From JAFGXT01 sp963677165 (GTDB lineage: Bacteria; Verrucomicrobiota; Lentisphaeria; Victivallales; SZUA-371), in NCBI GenBank assembly GCA_963677165.2, contig CAXXSX010000002.1:4216001-4280000 (forward strand): a DNA stretch of 64,000 nucleotides, given 5' to 3'. The position numbers and the translations under genes are program-made. Under the pieces are notes generated by a model. It did no database searches. It was not told where the DNA came from and saw only the letters and a program-made list of their open reading frames with translations. Below, in pieces: positions 48,531-57,079 of the stretch (the first letter of the stretch is position 1; the number at the start of each line of letters is the position of its first letter).

Positions 48531-48930
48531 CCGATAATATCTTACATATTTTACCAATAACCTTGTCTCGGTCTTTTGTATTCCAGTAACGACGGAATAC
48601 TGGATAGTCTCCATCTTTCAGCGCTGTTTTTGAGCCATTGCAGTAGAGTGAAAAACAATAGCGAAAGCGTTAATACCGGAATCAATTTGGATGAAAATTG
48701 ACTTATAAAGTTGTTTTGTTTTCTGTTCAATGCAATTTTTCCTTAGGCAACCATGTTTTTATTTTCAATGAAGATAACAGTAATTTAGGACGTTTGTAAT
48801 ATATTTTATAGTATTAATCTCATTGAGTAACAGTATGTTTCAGATATATTTGACTGTTTTTGAGTTTAATTTTTATTAGCTGTTTAAATCAAGTGCTTGA
48901 TTAAAATATCCATTTTTTACGGATAAAGTG

Positions 48931-49065
48931 TTGCGTTTTGGGTAAATATACTGTACAATAATTATGAATATTATTTAAAATGCCATATATGTATATTGAA
49001 AAGCCAATGGGGTGAAACTGCGGCTTTTTTCTCCGGCGGAGGAGCTTGTCTTCTCCGCTTTTTTT
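48931..49065 (+). ncRNA. candidate small RNA with promoter and terminator
   Basis: A TTGCGT / 17 bp / TACAAT promoter lies at 48931-48959. It is followed about 100 nt later by a terminator: stem GCGGAGGAG/CTTCTCCGC (one G-U pair), 5-nt loop and seven Ts (49036-49065). A weaker AAAAGCC/GGCTTTT hairpin lies at 48998-49030. No open frame with a ribosome site lies between, and no plus-strand gene is near to need the terminator. The remainder of 48531-48930 shows nothing recognisable. Confidence 0.4.
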
Positions 49066-49172
49066 CTGCCCTGATACGAATTCCATGTTTGAAAAAGGGG
49101 GGGCATGAAATGAACGACTTTAGGAATAGAAGCTGATTCTGGGGTGATTTTTCCATTCCGTATTATTGGTCA

Positions 49173-50519
49173 TTATTTTAATCTTGATATTTTTTTGACA
49201 TATGATTCAATGTCGAATTTTCTTTTTAGTCCGTTTGCGTTCATATAGCGGACCTTTCCGAAAATATTACGTTCCTGCCATGCACGGTCATGTTTTCCGA
49301 AACACCAGGCAACGCCGGTGAAACCGTTCGGATCACGACCATCAAGTTCGTATTTATTATTCAGATAAAGCGCTGTTTCAAAAGCCTGTTCCGGGGAAGG
49401 GGACCACTCAATTATTTTCTTGCCCCAATACATTCGCATATACCCATGCATTTTTCCGGTGATCAACATCTCTCGCTGTGCCGCGTTCCAGTAAGGATCG
49501 TGGGTCGTGGCGTTTTCCAGTTCATCTGTGGTGTAGAGATATTCCCGTTGATCGCTGGAATGCTCTCTGAGTGTTTTCTGTGCCCACTCTGGAAGGCAGG
49601 AATATTTTGCATAGTCAGGATTAAAATAGACAAAGTTGGCGGACAACTCTCGTCTGACGATTAGTTCTTCCAGAAAATCTTCAGTCGCGGGCGATTTTGC
49701 TTCAATAGCCCGCAAGGCGATTTCCAGTGGAGAAATTTGTCCAAAGTGTAAATATGGGCTCAAACCTGAAGTGTAGTCATTTGACGGATCATTGCGTTTG
49801 TCTGAGAAATAATTGAGTTTGTTATCAATAAAACAATCAAGATGTTTACGGGCCTGACTATAGCCGCCACAGTAGAAGTCTTCTACGGTTGTTACGGAAG
49901 TATCAAGATTTAACCGGTTAAGGACAGCGTTAATATCATCAAGGAGTTCTGATTCGATATCAAGCTTAGCAGAATTTTTCAGTCCGTGTTTTTTCAGAGG
50001 AACCAAATATTTATCTTTTACATGATTTATTTTAGGACGGAGTGTTCCCGCGGTATATTGCTCTTTGTGAGAGGCAGTTTCAACAGGAACAATAACTTCT
50101 GTCTCTATTTCCACTACCTTGCAGGTTATTTCCGGCAGGACGTTTCTTCGCCACTGTCGTTGGATTTTGGTATAACCACGGTCAAAAATCGTTAGAGCCG
50201 CATTTTTTGCCAGCCTTGCAACTCCTTTTACCGGAGCTTCAAGTCTGACGACTGGTGTTGCTCCGAGAGCTGACAGTGTGGCTATAGTTTCAACTAATCC
50301 TTCAAGCATAAAACGATAATGACGCTGATTTGCTTCCGGATAATCTGTCAGTCCGAAATATACCAGCAAGGGCAACCGGAGGCGATTAGCTTCCCGGATG
50401 GCATATTCCAGGGCGTGATTATATTCGGTTCGCTGTGCCGCCTGCATCCAGTATAGTACGTATTGACCAGTTGCAGAATAACCGTTGTTGAGGATTTTTA
50501 TTCTTGAGTCGTCGATCAT
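49173..50519 (-). CDS. class II deoxyribodipyrimidine photolyase
   Basis: This 448-residue FAD enzyme repairs UV-induced cyclobutane pyrimidine dimers in light. The N-terminal antenna Rossmann region has GQYVLYWMQAAQR. The C-terminal FAD-binding half has class II blocks: SPYLHFGQISP, RRELSANFVYF, GYMRMYWGKKIIEWS and DGRDPNGFTGVAW. It follows a ROK regulator by 49 bp on the same strand, probably in one transcript with the cupin gene. Confidence 0.93.
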   Translation of the reverse strand: MIDDSRIKILNNGYSATGQYVLYWMQAAQRTEYNHALEYAIREANRLRLPLLVYFGLTDYPEANQRHYRFMLEGLVETIATLSALGATPVVRLEAPVKGVARLAKNAALTIFDRGYTKIQRQWRRNVLPEITCKVVEIETEVIVPVETASHKEQYTAGTLRPKINHVKDKYLVPLKKHGLKNSAKLDIESELLDDINAVLNRLNLDTSVTTVEDFYCGGYSQARKHLDCFIDNKLNYFSDKRNDPSNDYTSGLSPYLHFGQISPLEIALRAIEAKSPATEDFLEELIVRRELSANFVYFNPDYAKYSCLPEWAQKTLREHSSDQREYLYTTDELENATTHDPYWNAAQREMLITGKMHGYMRMYWGKKIIEWSPSPEQAFETALYLNNKYELDGRDPNGFTGVAWCFGKHDRAWQERNIFGKVRYMNANGLKRKFDIESYVKKISRLK

Positions 50520-50568
50520 GTTTTCCCTTATTTTAATGAAATTATATTAAGGTGCGGGAAATGAAATG

Positions 50569-51735
50569 TCAATAGTCAATCTGTGGACCGGTACTTTCGA
50601 GAAGATTGGAACTTATTCCAGCGATGGCTCCCTGGATTTTTATTATTTGGGAACGTTGAATACTGCAGTTACGGAGTGCAGGAGCCAGAGTGCGTTTTTT
50701 TATTGCATCGCATAGTTTTTCCATTACATGGTCTGAAAGATCGAACATTTTTCCGTAGATAATAACTTTTCGTGGATTATAAAGGTTAATTACCGTAGCG
50801 ACTCCAATGGCCAGATAGTATATAGCTTCATCTATTTCAGAACTGATATCAAGATTTTCACGTGTTACCGTTTCTACAATTTCACTGCTTTTTATTTTCC
50901 GCCCCAGACGAGAAGAAAGTTTGCCTGCAATCGCGAGGTCTCCAGCCAGCGTTTCAAGACATCCCCGGTTTCCACAACTGCATAATGGACCATCCGGTTT
51001 TACCGTTATATGGCCCAGCTCACCGCCGAATCCCGAGGCTCCATGGATATATCGGTTGCCGCTGAATACGCCCATGCCCATACCGGAACTGATGTCAACC
51101 AGAGCAAAATCTTCACAATCTTCAGCTGAGCCGTAGAGCCTTTCCGCCAGACACATACCAAACTCTTCCTGAAGAACCGTAATGCGGCAGGTTAAGCGTT
51201 TTTGGAGGTCTGTTGTTAAATTGCGTCCGTCAAGCATTCTGATGTTGGGGGACAACTCTATTGTGTTGCTGGAGTCAACCAGTCCGGGAACGCTGATTCC
51301 GATTCCGAGACATTTTCCGTTATGTTTTTGAGAAAAGCTTTTAAGGTGATTGAATATTAGCTCCAGAAGATCGTCATAATTTTCTGGAGTGGGGAATGTT
51401 ATGATACCGTCAGGGACAAAGTTGCCGTCCAGTCCCGCTGATACGATTCGACAATCTCTGATATCAATGACTAGTCCGACAATGAATACGGAATTCTCCG
51501 CCAGCTTATAGTTTTTGCTTGGCCTGCCTTTTCCAACCGGATCGACAGAAAATTCCTCAATAAATCCAGTTGTCAGCAGATTATCAAGCAGTTTTGACAT
51601 CGTAGGTGCACTAACTCCCAGAAGACGAGTTAATTGAGCGCGGGAACACTCCCCGTGTTTTCTGAGCACTTCCAGCGTGCTTCTGATATTGATTTTTCGT
51701 AGTGTAGATGGAACCGCGTCGTGAAGCTCTGCCAT
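50569..51735 (-). CDS. ROK family transcriptional regulator
   Basis: This 388-residue NagC/XylR-type regulator has an N-terminal winged helix-turn-helix (CSRAQLTRLLGVSAPTMSKLLDNLL) and a ROK domain with the zinc motif CSCGNRGCLET and a conserved GLVD region. It binds sugars rather than phosphorylating them in most such fusions. It starts 13 bp after the cupin gene. The target genes are not evident. Confidence 0.9.
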   Translation of the reverse strand: MAELHDAVPSTLRKINIRSTLEVLRKHGECSRAQLTRLLGVSAPTMSKLLDNLLTTGFIEEFSVDPVGKGRPSKNYKLAENSVFIVGLVIDIRDCRIVSAGLDGNFVPDGIITFPTPENYDDLLELIFNHLKSFSQKHNGKCLGIGISVPGLVDSSNTIELSPNIRMLDGRNLTTDLQKRLTCRITVLQEEFGMCLAERLYGSAEDCEDFALVDISSGMGMGVFSGNRYIHGASGFGGELGHITVKPDGPLCSCGNRGCLETLAGDLAIAGKLSSRLGRKIKSSEIVETVTRENLDISSEIDEAIYYLAIGVATVINLYNPRKVIIYGKMFDLSDHVMEKLCDAIKKRTLAPALRNCSIQRSQIIKIQGAIAGISSNLLESTGPQIDY

Positions 51736-51748
51736 ACTGGTGTCTCGC

Positions 51749-52234
51749 TTATAGAAGGTTATATTTCGTTATCTTATCGGCTGCTCCGGGATATTGTTCC
51801 GCCAGTATTTTTCCATTGCCTGGTTCATAGTCAGAAAATTCAAATCCCGGAAAAACTACCGCACCGAACAGGCCCCAGCATTCGGGTGAATTATCTGCCA
51901 GAACGGCTGCCTGCCAGGTTCCGGCAGGGATGATGCTTTGGGGGGATTGTCCTTTGGGAATATCGCTACCGATAACTCTTTCTTCCCAGGAGCCGTCAGC
52001 AAACAGTAATAATTGTATTGCCGGGGTTCCGCTGTGATAAAGCCAGATTTCGTCTGAGGCTACTTTGTGCCAACGTGATTGGTTGCCGGGTTTCATCAGG
52101 TAATAGATGCTGGTTCCAAGACAATGATCTCCGCGAGTGGTTTTTTCCTTAGAGCGGTATAATTCATGAAAAAATCCACCTTCAGCGTCATGAGGTTCCA
52201 GTTTTAACTGATTGATGATATCGTCTGCGTTCAT
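51749..52234 (-). CDS. DUF985/cupin_5 family protein
   Basis: This 161-residue cupin begins EPHDAEGGFFHELYRS and has SIYYLMKPGNQSRWHKVASDEIWLY, IIPAGTWQAA and VFPGFEFSDYE, the DUF985 pattern. It is a predicted small-molecule or sugar-binding barrel without established activity. It is first in a minus-strand cupin-ROK-photolyase set, divergent from the sensor gene at 52424. Confidence 0.85.
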   Translation of the reverse strand: MNADDIINQLKLEPHDAEGGFFHELYRSKEKTTRGDHCLGTSIYYLMKPGNQSRWHKVASDEIWLYHSGTPAIQLLLFADGSWEERVIGSDIPKGQSPQSIIPAGTWQAAVLADNSPECWGLFGAVVFPGFEFSDYEPGNGKILAEQYPGAADKITKYNLL

Positions 52235-52423
52235 AAAGATCTCGCTATTATTTTAATAATATTTAAGTAATTTAACATGAATTTATTCAAAACAAAGTTG
52301 ACTGTAAATATATATCGGCATTATTATATGATATGGTCCTTTTTCTGCTTAAGTGGTTGTTTTTTTAAATTGATCAGATATAATATATTCATTAGTGGAT
52401 ATATTATAGATTGGAGAGGAATG

Positions 52424-53566
52424 ATGACTGATAGTAATGAAAATATAACACCAGCATGTCAGACTCCAGAGAAACGTTTATCCCAAAAGGTGTTGAAGCT
52501 TCAGTTACGTCAGCTTCGATGTATGGTCGACTGGGAGATGATTATCAACTCTGTGCCGGATATGGCCCTGGTTCTAAATGGCTCCCGTCAAATTATTTTC
52601 GCGAATACTGTTCTGTTAAATCTGTTGGATGCTGAACTTGATGATGTCATGGGGAAACGTCCGGGAGATTTGTTCCACTGTGTGTATGCCAAGGATGCTC
52701 CTGATGGTTGTGGGTCTTCGGATTTTTGCAAATATTGCGGGGCTGCCAAAACGATTATCGGTTCTTTAAACAGAGAGGTGTGCTCAAGTGAATGTTCTAT
52801 TACAGATATTGATATGGAAACTTCCCGGTTCAAGGTATGGAGTTCACCTCTGATTGTAGGAGAAGAAGTCTTTTCATTATTTTACATCAGGGATATTACT
52901 CCTGTTTTCAGGCGGCAGCGTACTGAACGAAGTTTTTTTGGCAACCTGCTGAATATGCTCAGTAATATTGATGTGATGTTTGATGTCGGGGCATCCGGTG
53001 AATTGTCTCCGGATGAACAAAAGCATCATATCCTGCGATTGACTAAAACCATGAATGAGCAGATCAATATAATTCAGGATATTATTGCGATTGAGAGTAA
53101 CGAACTGCAAACTAATTTTACCAGATTGGATTCTTGTATAATGCTGAAAGATGTCGCTGGATTTTTCAGTGGAGATCCGATTGCAGAAAAACGTCGGATT
53201 GTATTGCCCGAGGATAAAGATAATGTATCCTTTAAATCTGATGCCAGACTGGTCCGGCGGATAATGATCAATCTCTTGAAGAATGCTCTGGAAGCTAGTC
53301 AGAATAATGATATTTTGAATATCGAGTGTGCTTCCGAAGATAATAAAAACGTGGTATTTAGTATTTTTAACCCACAGTACATTCCGGTCGAAGATCAGAA
53401 ACTTATCTTTCGTCAGTCTTTTTCTACTAAAGGTACCGGTCGAGGTTATGGTACATATACCGCAAAAATACTTGCAGAACGATATTTGGGGGGGAAGCTG
53501 TGGTTTGCATCTTCTCCCAGACACGGCACTACGTTTTACGTGTCATTTCCTCTGGAAGATAAATAG
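52424..53566 (+). CDS. PAS histidine-kinase-like protein lacking the usual phospho-His
   Basis: The ATG at 52424 is used since GGAGAGGA precedes it; the frame is open back to 52277. The roughly 380-residue protein is cytosolic: a PAS domain with several Cys (FHCVY...CGSSDFCKYC), a dimerisation helix and a kinase ATPase domain (NLLKNALEAS, FSTKGTGRGYGTYTAK). In related proteins the helix reads FFHDVLN. Here it is FFGNLLN, Gly173 replacing His. It may be a pseudokinase or phosphorylate elsewhere. The Cys cluster suggests metal or redox sensing. Confidence 0.72.
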   Translation: MTDSNENITPACQTPEKRLSQKVLKLQLRQLRCMVDWEMIINSVPDMALVLNGSRQIIFANTVLLNLLDAELDDVMGKRPGDLFHCVYAKDAPDGCGSSDFCKYCGAAKTIIGSLNREVCSSECSITDIDMETSRFKVWSSPLIVGEEVFSLFYIRDITPVFRRQRTERSFFGNLLNMLSNIDVMFDVGASGELSPDEQKHHILRLTKTMNEQINIIQDIIAIESNELQTNFTRLDSCIMLKDVAGFFSGDPIAEKRRIVLPEDKDNVSFKSDARLVRRIMINLLKNALEASQNNDILNIECASEDNKNVVFSIFNPQYIPVEDQKLIFRQSFSTKGTGRGYGTYTAKILAERYLGGKLWFASSPRHGTTFYVSFPLEDK

Positions 53567-53567
53567 C

Positions 53568-54176
53568 TTAGAAATTGATTCTGCCGGAAAATGCGGCAGC
53601 GATGGTTTCCGGATCAGCGTAGGATATATTTGAACCTGCCGGCAGACCACTGGCTGGACGGGTTATTTTTATTTCGGAGTCTTTGAATAGTCCGGCAAGA
53701 TAAACCGCTGTGGCTCTGCCTTCAACGTCCGAACTAAGCGCCAATACTAATTCTTTAACAGTTCCATCGACCAGACGCTCGCGGAGCTTATCAATATTTA
53801 AGGATTCGGGATTACGTCCTTCCAGAGGGGCTAGTTTGCCGCCGAGAACATGGTACACCCCGCGAAACAGGCCGCTCTTTTCAATATTGATTACTTGAGC
53901 CGGATCTTCCACTACACAGATAATGGAATGATCTCGGCTTGGAGAAGCGCAGATTGAGCACAATTTATCCGGTTCTGACAAATGACCGCAATCCGGACAA
54001 AATCCTACTCGTTCGTGAAGTTCGCAAAGTAAACTTCCCAGCGCGTCGAGTTTTTCGGGTTGCCAATTTAACATAGCCAGCGCCATGCGTTCTGCACTGC
54101 GCCGTCCAATTCCCGGCAGTCCTTTTAGAAGTTCGGTCAGTTCTACGACCGCTTCAGGATATCCTGATCCACTCAT
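53568..54176 (-). CDS. recombination protein RecR
   Basis: This 202-residue RecFOR-pathway protein loads RecA at gaps. It has an N-terminal helix-hairpin-helix (LPGIGRRSAERMA), a Cys4 zinc finger (CPDC, CSIC), a TOPRIM domain (ICVVEDP) and a Walker-B-like end (RPASGLPAGSNISYAD). It lies after ybaB on the same strand, a widespread pairing, and converges with the kinase-like gene 1 bp away. Confidence 0.95.
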   Translation of the reverse strand: MSGSGYPEAVVELTELLKGLPGIGRRSAERMALAMLNWQPEKLDALGSLLCELHERVGFCPDCGHLSEPDKLCSICASPSRDHSIICVVEDPAQVINIEKSGLFRGVYHVLGGKLAPLEGRNPESLNIDKLRERLVDGTVKELVLALSSDVEGRATAVYLAGLFKDSEIKITRPASGLPAGSNISYADPETIAAAFSGRINF

Positions 54177-54243
54177 TTTTTATATTTTACCAGCTTATTA
54201 AAAACGTTATTTAGGTTTTCCCGCTTCCGTAGTGCAAAGCACA

Positions 54244-54281
54244 GAGTTTGAAGCGGTACTAACGTTGTTCGTCGTACGGAC
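54244..54281 (+). repeat. dispersed CGTCGTACGGA repeat, copy 2
   Basis: It is the partner of 43577-43614 (about 34 of 38 identical) and the inverted 37662-37697. It lies in the ybaB-recR gap, its end touching the ybaB stop. Confidence 0.6.
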
Positions 54282-54616
54282 TAGAATAAGTCAGGAATGT
54301 CGACCATACCGCCGGTCATTTCCTGCATTTTTTCCTGCATGCATTCTTTGGCTTCTTTTAGAGCATTATTGGTGGCAGTCATTATCATATCTTCAAGAAG
54401 ACTAAGATCATCCATATCGATTGATTCCGGTTTTACTTTAACAGCTTTAACCTGCATTGAGCCAGTTACGGTAACCAGAACCGCGCCGCCGCCGCAAGTG
54501 CCGGAAAACTCTTCCTGGGCCAGTTCTTCTTTGACGCCTTTGATGTTGCCCTGAAAATCTTTGGCCATTTTCATCAAGTTACCGATATCTCCAAGTCCAC
54601 CTAAATTTCCAAACAT
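54281..54616 (-). CDS. YbaB/EbfC nucleoid-associated protein
   Basis: The start at 54616 is chosen because the family begins MFGNLGGLGDIGNLMKMAKD; the frame is open to 54661. It encodes 111 residues, a small DNA-binding dimer of the YbaB fold, with the typical EEFSGTCGGGAVLVTVTG and a Met/Glu-rich end. It precedes recR as in many bacteria. Confidence 0.9.
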   Translation of the reverse strand: MFGNLGGLGDIGNLMKMAKDFQGNIKGVKEELAQEEFSGTCGGGAVLVTVTGSMQVKAVKVKPESIDMDDLSLLEDMIMTATNNALKEAKECMQEKMQEMTGGMVDIPDLF

Positions 54617-54766
54617 ATTTTTCAACTTTCTCTTTAATTTACTATTTGGTGCAATATGCATTTTAATATAACTTGAATGTGGGAATACGACAATCCCCCA
54701 TGAAAATAAAATTACATAATTTTTTTGTCAAATTTAACCAGGGAAGAATAAAAAGAGGCTTTCATA

Positions 54767-57079
54767 TTATTGCTTCGGGATTGCGGGGATTTTAACCTTA
54801 TGTCCGAGATATCCATAGCCGTAGAATACTTCTGTCATACCTTGCGGTGCGTTTATTTCGGTGGAAAAATACGCTGAGTTTTTGCTTTCTTCTATGAGTT
54901 TTACTCCGGTTGTTCTTCCCGCTGTTTTCATATTTATCATTGCAGTCTCTACTTTGTTATAATCAAAATTCAATGGAGCTTTGAGCCTGATTTTTAGTTT
55001 ATGCCCTTGACGTGATGCGATTAGTTTTGTATCGGCATAAGCCATATAAGCCAGACTTATATTAAACGCTGTGTTAAACTGAATCCAGCCTTCCGTCCAA
55101 CCTATGTTTCCCGCTTGTGGATTGTACGGATAATGTTCATTTTTGGGAGCCCCGTCAAAGACAAAACGTACCTTGGGTAAATGTCCGATTCCGGAGTGAT
55201 GATAGCTGTACCATCCCAGATCGCACCCCTCAATTTCTTTGGGGGCGTCATGTGAAAAATGACGTCCTGTAGGGTTTCGTCCGAAAGCGTTGTCTAGTTG
55301 GGCATAAGCGATTTCGGTTAGTCTTTTATTTAGCGGGCTATCAAGAGTGGCAGTGATTGCTGCAAGTGCGCATGCGGCAAATCCCAATACATTGCCCGGT
55401 TCGTTCCACATTACGATATGTTTTCCGGTTGGCACCCATTGTTTATAAGACAATTTTCGAAAGTCCCACATATTGTCGGAACGGCTGATGGCTACTGTTT
55501 TCCATTCCTCAATTTTTTGTTTTAAACCTTTTGGGGCACGATTTGGATAATCTTTTAGCATCAGTGCCAGTCCCGGCATGGTGATATGTTCGGAAACCCG
55601 CTGGCCTTTGGTAGTCAACGGATCGTTCCAGTCAAGATTCCCAATCATCCAGTCGACTTGATTATAGGCGGCCTGGAAGAATTTTTCCGCGTCTTTTCTG
55701 TTCTCTCTTTTGGCTACTTCATACATCAGCAAGTTGGGCATTACCGAATGACCCGGAGGATTTTCGCCTTTGGTTGTTCCAACTTTGGTGAATACTTCAA
55801 AAAGGTTTTGAGTGTTTTTTTGTGCGTAGGGATATTTTTCTGATGAATCATTGCCGCCCCAGGCCTTAAAGGTGTAATCGCTTACGAGCTGATAGTTTTG
55901 TTTCGGCAGCCATTGTTTCAGTGCGGGCCAGGCATAAAGGAAAAAGGCCAGCTGTTCTTTGAAAAAAGCGTGTTTTAACTTTCCGGTAATTATTACATCC
56001 GCACCAAAATGAATCAGTTTTACGATATCGGGAGTATTTTTATCATAGGGTTTTAGCGTTCCGTTGAATCCATCTTTTTTGCTGTACGTTATATGATGAG
56101 GCATCCTTTCATATGCCCAGGGATTTGATAGCAATTGAGGCACCAGAGTCGTTAGTTCCCAGCCGAAGTGATGATCGTCGCGCCAACCATAAGAGCCTCT
56201 GCATTTGCCGTGATAATCGCCCAGGTAATGACGGCTCTCTATCATGAAAGCCACCGCGTTTTCGTAGGTAACCCGTTCCAGCCACCACATTCCGATTCTG
56301 AAAGGGAATGAGGTATATTTGCCAACTTTGATTACAAATTCATCCCTTGTGTCGGGATTAAAATCGGAAAAATCTCCTAGATGGTTGGATATTGTCCCGT
56401 TGTATTCCGTTTTTCCGGTACGCTTGTTTGTGACTTCAAAGGGAGTCCCGTTTGCGGCATCCGGGACAGTGAAACGCTTCGGTTTGTTTAAGTTGAAACC
56501 GCTTTGATTCAGGTATACTTTGGGGACATGTACTTTGGGCTTATTCGAGGGAACTTCTGGAATTCTTAAACCGGAAGTCGGCCAGACAATGACTTCTTTT
56601 ATTCGCGCTATTTTTTGCGGGGTACCGGTAATGACCAGCCTCAGGGTATCGGTCCAAACATCAACTGTTGCGTCAAATTCCAGTCCCAGAGCCGTTTGGG
56701 TATTGTTGCTGACCGAGGCTGACGGAATTTTTACCCATTCTCCTTTACCGTTCTTAAACTCAATATAAAAATCCCTGACCGCGTCATAGTCCTGATAACC
56801 TGAATAAACATGAATTCCGGCAATACCTTTCTTTTTGGGGAGGTGAAGTTCCAACCAGAGTTTACCATTTTTACTTTTACCCAGCCAGCGGGATTTATCT
56901 GAGATGACACCGTCAATCGCATTTTCTGCCTTGTATTTTTCCAGGTAAATATCAGAGGCTTTAACTGAGGCTATTTTGATTGGTTTCGTTACTGGTTGAC
57001 TGGTTTCTGCTGCAGTAACAATCTGAGTAGCAACACTCATTATTACTATAAGTTTAATAAGGTTCGGTTTTATAAACAT
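54767..57079 (-). CDS. secreted GH9-like enzyme with F5/8-type and CelD_N-like domains
   Basis: The start at 57079 follows AGAGGGAAG and begins a signal peptide; the frame is open to 57136. The roughly 770-residue protein has a discoidin-like domain (about 30-170), an Ig-like cellulase N-terminal domain (YLNQSGFNLNKPKRF, GDFSDFNP) and an (alpha/alpha)6-type body. The classical GH9 DAGDY motif is not seen; GDYHGKCRGSYGWRDD occupies that region, so the activity may differ from cellulase. Its start overlaps the symporter stop by 10 bp. Confidence 0.7.
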   Translation of the reverse strand: MFIKPNLIKLIVIMSVATQIVTAAETSQPVTKPIKIASVKASDIYLEKYKAENAIDGVISDKSRWLGKSKNGKLWLELHLPKKKGIAGIHVYSGYQDYDAVRDFYIEFKNGKGEWVKIPSASVSNNTQTALGLEFDATVDVWTDTLRLVITGTPQKIARIKEVIVWPTSGLRIPEVPSNKPKVHVPKVYLNQSGFNLNKPKRFTVPDAANGTPFEVTNKRTGKTEYNGTISNHLGDFSDFNPDTRDEFVIKVGKYTSFPFRIGMWWLERVTYENAVAFMIESRHYLGDYHGKCRGSYGWRDDHHFGWELTTLVPQLLSNPWAYERMPHHITYSKKDGFNGTLKPYDKNTPDIVKLIHFGADVIITGKLKHAFFKEQLAFFLYAWPALKQWLPKQNYQLVSDYTFKAWGGNDSSEKYPYAQKNTQNLFEVFTKVGTTKGENPPGHSVMPNLLMYEVAKRENRKDAEKFFQAAYNQVDWMIGNLDWNDPLTTKGQRVSEHITMPGLALMLKDYPNRAPKGLKQKIEEWKTVAISRSDNMWDFRKLSYKQWVPTGKHIVMWNEPGNVLGFAACALAAITATLDSPLNKRLTEIAYAQLDNAFGRNPTGRHFSHDAPKEIEGCDLGWYSYHHSGIGHLPKVRFVFDGAPKNEHYPYNPQAGNIGWTEGWIQFNTAFNISLAYMAYADTKLIASRQGHKLKIRLKAPLNFDYNKVETAMINMKTAGRTTGVKLIEESKNSAYFSTEINAPQGMTEVFYGYGYLGHKVKIPAIPKQ

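Noticed and set aside
48531..48930. A tRNA or other structured RNA gene in the panB-photolyase gap
   Set aside because: No cloverleaf or acceptor pattern could be found by eye. Only the 48931-49065 unit has promoter and terminator support.
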